Shown piece by piece: positions 6,417 through 10,843 of a DNA stretch of 10,843 nt. The notes beneath the pieces are model-generated. The model was not told the DNA's origin. It did not search any database and saw nothing but the letters and a program-made list of their open reading frames with translations. Made by a program: the position numbers and the translations under genes. Location of the stretch: the NCBI GenBank assembly GCA_023392755.1, contig JAEWNM010000328.1:1-10843 (forward strand), in the 5' to 3' direction. This DNA is from Bacillota bacterium. GTDB lineage: Bacteria; Bacillota; Clostridia; Christensenellales; Aristaeellaceae. How positions within the stretch are numbered: position 1 is the first letter of the stretch; each line of letters starts with the position of its first letter.

Positions 6417-6896
6417 ATGCTTGAAATACGCGCTATAAACGCTGAGGACCGTATATTGGTCGATCGCTTTTTGATGGGAAAGTGGTTTGCTACATACATG
6501 ATACTGCGGGCGGAGCGGGTGGAGCTGTCGGGCGCGCCAGGCTTCATCGCCTGGGAGGATGGGGAAATTGCCGGCCTTGTCACCTTCCGCATAGCTAAAG
6601 GTGTATGTGAAGTTTTATCTCTGGACAGCCTTCGAGAAAACAGGGGGATAGGCACGGCACTCTTGATGCGGGCTGTAAATGAGGCACGTTCCGCCGGCTG
6701 TGAAAGGGTAAAGTTCATCACCACCAACGACAACATAGGCGCATTGCGGTTTTATCAAAAAAGAGGGTTTGATATAGCCCGCATCTACCGCAATGCCATG
6801 GATGTATCCAGAAAGCTCAAGCCGTCCATTCCCCTGATCGGCATGGATGGCATTCCGCTAAAGCATGAAATCGAATTAGAAATGGAGCTTTTATAG
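6417..6896 (+). CDS. GNAT-family N-acetyltransferase
   Basis: The 159-residue product has the GNAT fold, which moves an acetyl group from acetyl-CoA to an amine. The acetyl-CoA pyrophosphate loop is R73-ENRGIG-TALL (R/QxxGxG/A), and the C-terminal motif is TTNDNIGALRFYQKRGF (102-118). The KPSIPLIGMDGIPLKHEIELE tail is typical of a widespread subgroup without a known substrate, so the target cannot be named. ATG 6417 has a strong GGGAGGA (6404-6410) six bases upstream. A short stem, CCGGC (6390-6394) with GCCGG (6401-6405), reaches into this ribosome binding site and could damp translation. The 79-nt gap after the GGDEF gene has no terminator and no convincing promoter, so co-transcription with that gene is plausible. 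Confidence 0.92.
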   Translation: MLEIRAINAEDRILVDRFLMGKWFATYMILRAERVELSGAPGFIAWEDGEIAGLVTFRIAKGVCEVLSLDSLRENRGIGTALLMRAVNEARSAGCERVKFITTNDNIGALRFYQKRGFDIARIYRNAMDVSRKLKPSIPLIGMDGIPLKHEIELEMELL

Positions 6897-6957
6897 GCAA
6901 TGAAGAGGCATTCAAATTGAAGAAAGCAATCGATAGTCCTTGTCTTTTTCATCAAGA

Positions 6958-6991
6958 AAAACCCCTCTCCTGATCGTGGGAAAGGGGTTTT
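6958..6991. terminator. Bidirectional terminator between convergent GNAT and Dps genes
   Basis: AAAACCCCT (6958-6966) pairs with AGGGGTTTT (6983-6991), continued inside by TCC/GGA past one mismatch, with an eight-base loop. Read on the + strand it ends in TTTT; on the - strand the flanking A run gives TTTTT. It lies about 60 nt after the GNAT stop and 14 nt after the Dps stop, so it can serve both genes. Confidence 0.82.
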
Positions 6992-7005
6992 CACGATACC
7001 ACACG

Positions 7006-7443
7006 CTATTTTTGGTATGCTTTGAGCATCCAAACGATCTTGGCGTAGGACCGCAGATAGGCAGTGAATTGGTCGGCCGTGCCGTCATCCCCTGCCTCGG
7101 CGGACAAGGTGACAATCTCCCGGGTATCTGCTGCCAGCTTCTCGTAATCCTTCAGCAGGATTTCAATGGATTCCTTGCCGTCAACGGCGCCCGAGGCGCG
7201 TTCTTCGATATCCGCAAGGGCCAGCGCGCTCTTCAGGGTCGAAACGGGTTGTTGATCCATCTGCAGCAGCCTTTCGGCTACCTCATCCAAAACCTCGGTG
7301 GCCTCGTCATACAACTTTTCATACTGCGCGTGCAGCGTGAAGAAACCATGCCCCTGAATGTACCAATGCAGGTTGTGCAGCTTGATGTAAAAAACGATCT
7401 GATTGGCCAGAAAGGTGTTCATTTTTTCGACATAGCTTTTCAT
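7006..7443 (-). CDS. dps: Dps-family ferritin-like iron-storage / oxidative-stress protein
   Basis: The 145-residue protein should form the 12-subunit Dps shell that oxidises and stores iron with hydrogen peroxide, protecting an anaerobe when oxygen enters. The ferroxidase residues, which sit at subunit interfaces, are visible by comparison with Listeria innocua Dps: H26 in LHNLHWYIQGH, H38 in FFTLH, then D53 and E57 in LDEVAER. E42 stands where Listeria has D47, a conservative change. The N-terminus is short with no basic tail, so non-specific DNA binding is unlikely. ATG 7441-7443 has AAGGAGG on the complementary strand of 7451-7458, seven bases away. It is transcribed alone from the promoter at 7488-7516 and ends at the shared terminator. 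Next upstream on this strand is a Crp/Fnr regulator, which might control it. Confidence 0.93.
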   Translation of the reverse strand: MKSYVEKMNTFLANQIVFYIKLHNLHWYIQGHGFFTLHAQYEKLYDEATEVLDEVAERLLQMDQQPVSTLKSALALADIEERASGAVDGKESIEILLKDYEKLAADTREIVTLSAEAGDDGTADQFTAYLRSYAKIVWMLKAYQK

Positions 7444-7487
7444 GTTGGTTTCCTCCTTATTTGGTTAGCATACGATAACTTGCATAC

Positions 7488-7516
7488 AACATAACACAAT
7501 TTTCCTGGTGTGTCAA
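7488..7516 (-). promoter_or_regulatory. Sigma-A promoter of the dps gene
   Basis: On the minus strand, a perfect TTGACA (7511-7516) is followed after exactly 17 bases by TATGTT (7488-7493). Transcription would start near 7481. Just downstream, GCATAC occurs twice in direct orientation (7468-7473 and 7482-7487), 14 bp apart, spanning the predicted start; this could be a repressor site. No PerR- or Fur-type box was recognised. Confidence 0.75.
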
Positions 7517-7582
7517 TTTTGTTTCACCCAATACGCAGGCGTTAGGCTTGTGCCCAGTGTACCATGGCAAGGCTGTCATGTC

Positions 7583-7597
7583 GGTGACCGGGTCACC
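7583..7597. promoter_or_regulatory. 15-bp perfect palindrome GGTGACC-G-GGTCACC between dps and the Crp/Fnr gene
   Basis: The inverted repeat has 7-bp arms around one base. It lies 26 bp past the end of the Crp/Fnr gene and 67 bp upstream of the dps -35 box. The arms contain GTGA and TCAC, the half-sites used by Crp-type proteins, but with a 5-bp spacer instead of the usual 6. As RNA it could fold at the 3' end of the regulator transcript, yet no T-tract follows on the minus strand. Operator and 3' hairpin are both open. Confidence 0.4.
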
Positions 7598-7622
7598 AAT
7601 CCAGGGGCATATGGCACCCTGC

Positions 7623-8300
7623 TTACTCTGTCAGGCTGCGCAGCTTTTTTTTGTCCAGTACCTTGATGCCGCCACGGGACAGGGAAACGATACCTTCCCC
7701 GCTGAAATATTTGAGCATCCTTGTCACCACCTCCCTGGCGGTGCCTACGTACTTTGCGATCTGCTCGTGGGTCAGGCAGATGGTATCCTCCTCCACCTTG
7801 TTCATCTCGTCCAGAAGGAAGATGGCAAGACGTTTGTCAAAGCTCATGAATAAAATTTGCTGCATGGTCCACATCACATCCGAAAACCGCTCGGTGGCCA
7901 GCTGGTACGAAAACTTTTCGACATATACGTTCTGGCGGGATAGCTCCTGAAAGGCGGCGGCATGCACAAGTAGCACTTCGCTGTCCATCTCCGCATCCAC
8001 GTGCACGTCAAAGGTGATGGTGCTTAATACGCAGGAGGCCGACAGCACGCATATGTCGCCTTCCCGAAGCCTGTACAGGGTGATTTCCCGCCCTTCCTCC
8101 GAGAGCATATACACCCTCAGTTCCCCCGACTTAATCAGCAGCAGCCCTACGCATTCGTTTTCCCCGCTGTGTATGTTTATGCCCTTCCGGTAACAAAGCA
8201 GCGAAGCATGGTTTGCCATATAGCTCTTCTGCTCCGGCGTCAGATGCGGCCAGAAGGGGAAATGCATTTCCAACAGGGGTGTTTGAAGATTGTTATTCAT
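7623..8300 (-). CDS. Crp/Fnr-family transcriptional regulator
   Basis: The 225-residue protein has an N-terminal cyclic-nucleotide-binding-like beta-barrel (about 15-125), a long dimerisation helix (about 126-155) and a C-terminal winged helix-turn-helix (about 165-222). The recognition helix reads GTAREVVTRMLKYF, with R189, E190 and R194 in the positions of CRP R180, E181 and R185, which predicts contact with a GTGA-type half-site. The cAMP phosphate-binding cassette is not conserved: GDICVLSASCVLS stands in its place, so cAMP is an unlikely ligand. Cysteines at 36, 50, 84, 90 and 175 do not form the N-terminal FNR cluster pattern, so the signal is unknown; C84 and C90 might be redox-active. 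ATG 8298-8300 has AAGGAG (complement of 8311-8316) ten bases upstream. The gene is divergent from the alpha-xylosidase gene and lies upstream of dps on the same strand. Confidence 0.92.
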   Translation of the reverse strand: MNNNLQTPLLEMHFPFWPHLTPEQKSYMANHASLLCYRKGINIHSGENECVGLLLIKSGELRVYMLSEEGREITLYRLREGDICVLSASCVLSTITFDVHVDAEMDSEVLLVHAAAFQELSRQNVYVEKFSYQLATERFSDVMWTMQQILFMSFDKRLAIFLLDEMNKVEEDTICLTHEQIAKYVGTAREVVTRMLKYFSGEGIVSLSRGGIKVLDKKKLRSLTE

Positions 8301-8322
8301 GCCAAAGGCTCTCCTTTATGGG

Positions 8323-8339
8323 AAACGGCCCGGCCGTTT
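8323..8339. promoter_or_regulatory. 17-bp palindrome at the transcription start of the Crp/Fnr gene
   Basis: AAACGGCC-C-GGCCGTTT is a perfect inverted repeat with 8-bp arms and one central base. It lies six bases downstream of the TATAAT at 8346-8351 (minus strand), so it covers about +1 to +17 of the transcript, and ends seven bases before the ribosome binding site. It could be an autoregulatory operator or, as RNA, a 5' hairpin with a 7-bp stem that protects the mRNA. Confidence 0.55.
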
Positions 8340-8345
8340 ACTCGC

Positions 8346-8374
8346 ATTATACAATAAAACGCGCAATGCGCAAA
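8346..8374 (-). promoter_or_regulatory. Sigma-A promoter of the Crp/Fnr gene
   Basis: On the minus strand a perfect TATAAT (complement of 8346-8351) is preceded after 17 bases by TTTGCG (8369-8374), or after 16 bases by TTGCGC (8368-8373). The -35 region overlaps the interrupted palindrome GCGCAATGCGC (8361-8371). The heptamer AATGCGC recurs at 8365-8371 and 8394-8400 in the space shared with the divergent xylosidase gene. Confidence 0.65.
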
Positions 8375-8492
8375 GACCAGGGTGAATATAAATAATGCGC
8401 TTTCAGAAGGGGAAGTGTTTGCTTTTCACGAACTAAATACGTAGCTTAAAAGGCGGCTTTGTGTGTTGCACATGAAAATTGGGAGGGTGCCT

Positions 8493-10814
8493 ATGCGTTT
8501 TACATACGGCTATTGGATGACGCGGCCTGAATTCAAAATGGGTTATGCGGTGGAATGCTGCCGTATCAGGATAGTGGAAAAGAGCCTTCAAGCGCTGGCG
8601 CTGAACAGGCACGTGGCACACAGGGGGAATACCTTGGACGGCCCCGTGCTGGAGGTATCTTTCACCGCGCCCATGGACGGCGTGATTCGTGTTGCGGTAA
8701 CACACTTCCGTGGCTGCCGGACTATAACGCCCCGATACGGTATCAACGAAGGTCCGGTGTCCCCGATAATTGAGGAAAGTGAAAAGCACTGCACATTTCA
8801 CAGCGGTCCCCTGTGCGCGAGGGTGGATACATCACCAAACGGTTGGCGGGTGGATTATCTGGGGGATGGGAAATTGCTTACCTCCAGCGGATATCATGGC
8901 ATGGCCCATGCTTATAACACGGAGACGGACAAGTCGTATATGTCCGACTCCCTGATGCTGGACGTGGGGGAATGGGTTTACGGCCTGGGTGAGCGGTTCA
9001 CACCTTATCTCAAAAACGGCCAGACTGTGGAAATGTGGAACGAAGACGGCGGCACCGCCACCGAGATAGCCTATAAAAATGTACCCTTTTACATGACCAA
9101 CCGGGGCTATGGCGTATTTGTGGACGACCCTTCCGATGTGTCCTTTGAAGTGGCCAGCGAAAAGGTGGAGCGGGTGCAATTCTCCGTGGCGGGAGAATCG
9201 CTTGTTTATCATGTGATCTACGGCCCTACACCTAAGGACGTGCTGATGCGCTACACCCAATTAACCGGCAGGCCGGCGCTGCCGCCCGCCTGGTCCTTCG
9301 GGCTGTGGCTCACCACCAGCTTCACCACCAGTTACGACGAAAACACAGCCACATCTTTTATCCAGGGCATGGCAGACAGGGATATCCCCCTGCATGTGTT
9401 CCACTTCGACTGCTTCTGGATGAAGGGGCTGAACTGGTGTGATTTTCAATGGGATGACGAGACTTTCCCCGATCCCAGGGGCATGCTCCGGCGCTACAGG
9501 GAGCGGGGTTTGCGTATCTGCGTATGGATCAATCCCTACATTGCCCAGCAAAGCCCTTTGTTTGAGGAAGGGATGGAAAAGGGTTATCTGCTGTTAAAAA
9601 CAAACGGCGACGTTTGGCAGTCAGACAGGTGGCAGGCTGGTATGGGCGTCCTGGATGTCACGAATCCTGCGGCCAGGGTTTGGTTTTGCGGATACCTTCG
9701 CTCACTGATCGAGATGGGTGTGGACTGCTTTAAAACAGACTTTGGCGAGCGCATTCCAGTAAGGGACATCGCTTATTTTGACGGCAGCGATCCAACGCGT
9801 ATGCACAATTATTATACCCATCTGTATAACAAGATGGTGTTTGGCTTGCTGGAAGAATGCCGCGGCAAGGGTGAAGCCGTTTTGTTCGCACGTAGTGCTA
9901 CGGCGGGCGGGCAGCAGTATCCCGTGCACTGGGGCGGCGACAATAGCGCCAGCTATGCATCCATGGCGGAAACACTTCGGGGCGGCCTGTCTCTTGCCCA
10001 TTGCGGATTTGGGTTCTGGAGCCACGACATCTCAGGCTTTGAGCAAACGGCGCCCGCTGATGTGTACAAACGCTGGGTTGCGTTCGGGCTTTTATCCACC
10101 CACAGCCGCCTGCATGGTTCCTCCAGCTATCGTGTGCCCTGGCTGTTTGATGAGGAGGCCTGTGATGTGGTCCGCTTCTTCATCAAGCTGAAATGCCGCC
10201 TGATGCCCTATCTGTACGGGGCGGCTGCGGAGGCGCACGAAACGGGCATACCCGTTTTGCGGCCCATGATGCTGGAATTTCCGGAGGATATCACCGTTCA
10301 AATGCTGGACCGGCAATATATGCTGGGAGAAAGCCTGCTGGTGGCTCCTGTGTTCCGCAGTGACGGCCATGTGGACTTTTATCTGCCGGAAGGGGAATGG
10401 ACAAGCCTTATATCCGGCGAGAAGGTACCTGGCGGAAAATGGCGCAGCGAGAACCACGGTTTCATGAGCCTGCCTCTGTACGTGCGGGAAAATACCGTGC
10501 TGCCCATGGGCAGCGTCGATACCCAACCGGATTATGACTATTTGGATGGCATGACCTTACATCTGTTCAATATCAAAGATGGCGCGCAGATCAAAACCGT
10601 GATACCCGATCTGCAAGGAAACCCGGCAGCCACTTTTTCTCTTCGCCGCAATGGTGCCGCCTATACTGTGGAAACCGATTCGAAAAAAACCTACTCTGTG
10701 GTGTTGCACGGGTCTCAAAGCATTACGTGCGAAGACATCTCCGTGCAAAAGGGCGGTTCTGGTGCGCTTTTGCTCTGCGGCCCTGGCACGCTGAAGTTTG
10801 TCGCAAATGAATGA
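8493..10814 (+). CDS. yicI: Alpha-xylosidase, glycoside hydrolase family 31 (YicI/XylS type)
   Basis: The 773-residue enzyme removes alpha-linked xylose from the non-reducing end of xyloglucan oligosaccharides such as isoprimeverose, acting inside the cell (no signal peptide). E. coli YicI has 772 residues and the match is close along the barrel. The nucleophile is D416 in DCFKTDFGERIP, identical in number to YicI. The acid/base is D483 in HWGGDNSASYASMAETLRGG (YicI D482). C307 in HFDCFWMKGLNWCDFQWD is the residue that marks alpha-xylosidases against alpha-glucosidases in GH31. Domain order is an N-terminal beta-sandwich (1 to about 240), the (beta/alpha)8 barrel (about 250-590) and C-terminal beta-domains. 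The frame is open from GTG 8463, but ATG 8493 is chosen because GGGAGG (8481-8486) is six bases upstream and MRFTYGYW matches the family N-terminus. No convincing promoter was found in the 192-nt divergent gap. The next gene starts 22 nt after the stop. Confidence 0.96.
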   Translation: MRFTYGYWMTRPEFKMGYAVECCRIRIVEKSLQALALNRHVAHRGNTLDGPVLEVSFTAPMDGVIRVAVTHFRGCRTITPRYGINEGPVSPIIEESEKHCTFHSGPLCARVDTSPNGWRVDYLGDGKLLTSSGYHGMAHAYNTETDKSYMSDSLMLDVGEWVYGLGERFTPYLKNGQTVEMWNEDGGTATEIAYKNVPFYMTNRGYGVFVDDPSDVSFEVASEKVERVQFSVAGESLVYHVIYGPTPKDVLMRYTQLTGRPALPPAWSFGLWLTTSFTTSYDENTATSFIQGMADRDIPLHVFHFDCFWMKGLNWCDFQWDDETFPDPRGMLRRYRERGLRICVWINPYIAQQSPLFEEGMEKGYLLLKTNGDVWQSDRWQAGMGVLDVTNPAARVWFCGYLRSLIEMGVDCFKTDFGERIPVRDIAYFDGSDPTRMHNYYTHLYNKMVFGLLEECRGKGEAVLFARSATAGGQQYPVHWGGDNSASYASMAETLRGGLSLAHCGFGFWSHDISGFEQTAPADVYKRWVAFGLLSTHSRLHGSSSYRVPWLFDEEACDVVRFFIKLKCRLMPYLYGAAAEAHETGIPVLRPMMLEFPEDITVQMLDRQYMLGESLLVAPVFRSDGHVDFYLPEGEWTSLISGEKVPGGKWRSENHGFMSLPLYVRENTVLPMGSVDTQPDYDYLDGMTLHLFNIKDGAQIKTVIPDLQGNPAATFSLRRNGAAYTVETDSKKTYSVVLHGSQSITCEDISVQKGGSGALLLCGPGTLKFVANE

Positions 10815-10836
10815 TAATCAATGAAGGAGTATACGT

Positions 10837-10843
10837 ATGGCCC
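10837..10843 (+). CDS. Start of an unidentified gene downstream of the alpha-xylosidase (partial)
   Basis: Only ATG GCC and one more base are in the window. It is called because AAGGAG (10824-10829) stands seven bases before the ATG and 10 bases after the xylosidase stop, with no terminator between. It is probably co-transcribed with the xylosidase. A xyloside transporter or another glycosidase would be usual here, but nothing in the visible bases tells. Confidence 0.6.

Noticed and set aside
6940..7494. A 184-codon plus-strand open frame over the dps gene
   Set aside because: It is the antisense shadow of dps, crosses the terminator and covers the dps promoter.
7623..8300. Calling the regulator FNR or cAMP receptor protein
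   Set aside because: The FNR cysteine spacing and the CRP cAMP-contact cassette are both absent; only the fold and the CRP-like recognition helix are supported.
8493..10814. Annotating the GH31 enzyme as a plain alpha-glucosidase
   Set aside because: The HFDCFWMK block with C307 and the near identity to YicI around both catalytic aspartates favour alpha-xylosidase.
1..10843. Search for CRISPR arrays, insertion sequences, tRNA genes and attachment sites
   Set aside because: No regularly spaced repeats, transposase or integrase frames, tRNA-like cloverleaf or flanking direct repeats were noticed by eye.

Overview
The window looks like chromosomal DNA of an anaerobic, H2-metabolising Bacillota bacterium, probably of class Clostridia. 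The grounds are a membrane-bound group 4 [NiFe] hydrogenase, strong AAGGAG-type ribosome binding sites, frequent TTG/GTG starts, a LacI-sensor/GGDEF protein of a kind common in Clostridia, and a clostridial-looking Crp/Fnr regulator. Christensenellales or a related moderate-GC lineage is a guess. No tRNA, rRNA, CRISPR array, insertion sequence or integrase was seen.

Region 1 (1-3820, + strand) is the end of a hydrogenase operon. It runs: small-subunit C-terminus (NuoB/EchC/MbhJ-like), NuoC-like subunit, catalytic large subunit (NuoD-like) with all four Ni-ligand cysteines, NuoH-like membrane anchor, two-cluster ferredoxin subunit (NuoI-like), and a HycI-type maturation protease. The order B-C-D-H-I matches archaeal mbhJKLMN rather than echABCDEF. 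The complex should couple ferredoxin oxidation with H2 evolution to ion pumping, or run in reverse. The antiporter-like subunits must lie upstream of the window. A strong intrinsic terminator closes the operon at 3782-3820.

Region 2 (3821-6991, + strand) has a candidate promoter with a 12-bp palindrome just upstream. It drives a 768-residue cytosolic protein with a LacI-type sugar-binding domain, a long uncharacterised middle region and a C-terminal diguanylate cyclase domain with an intact GGDEF and a degenerate inhibitory site. A GNAT acetyltransferase follows. A terminator usable from both strands separates it from the convergent gene.

Region 3 (7006-8374, - strand) holds a Dps-type ferritin with a clear sigma-A promoter and a Crp/Fnr-family regulator with its own TATAAT promoter. 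A 17-bp palindrome sits at the regulator's predicted transcription start, and a 15-bp GTGA/TCAC palindrome lies between the two genes.

Region 4 (8493-10843, + strand) is divergent from the regulator. It holds a GH31 alpha-xylosidase very like E. coli YicI, with catalytic residues at almost the same numbers, then the first codons of another gene with its own ribosome binding site. Together the window pairs fermentative energy conservation (hydrogenase) with xyloglucan/xyloside breakdown and sugar-responsive or redox signalling. The functional link between the blocks is inference from adjacency only.
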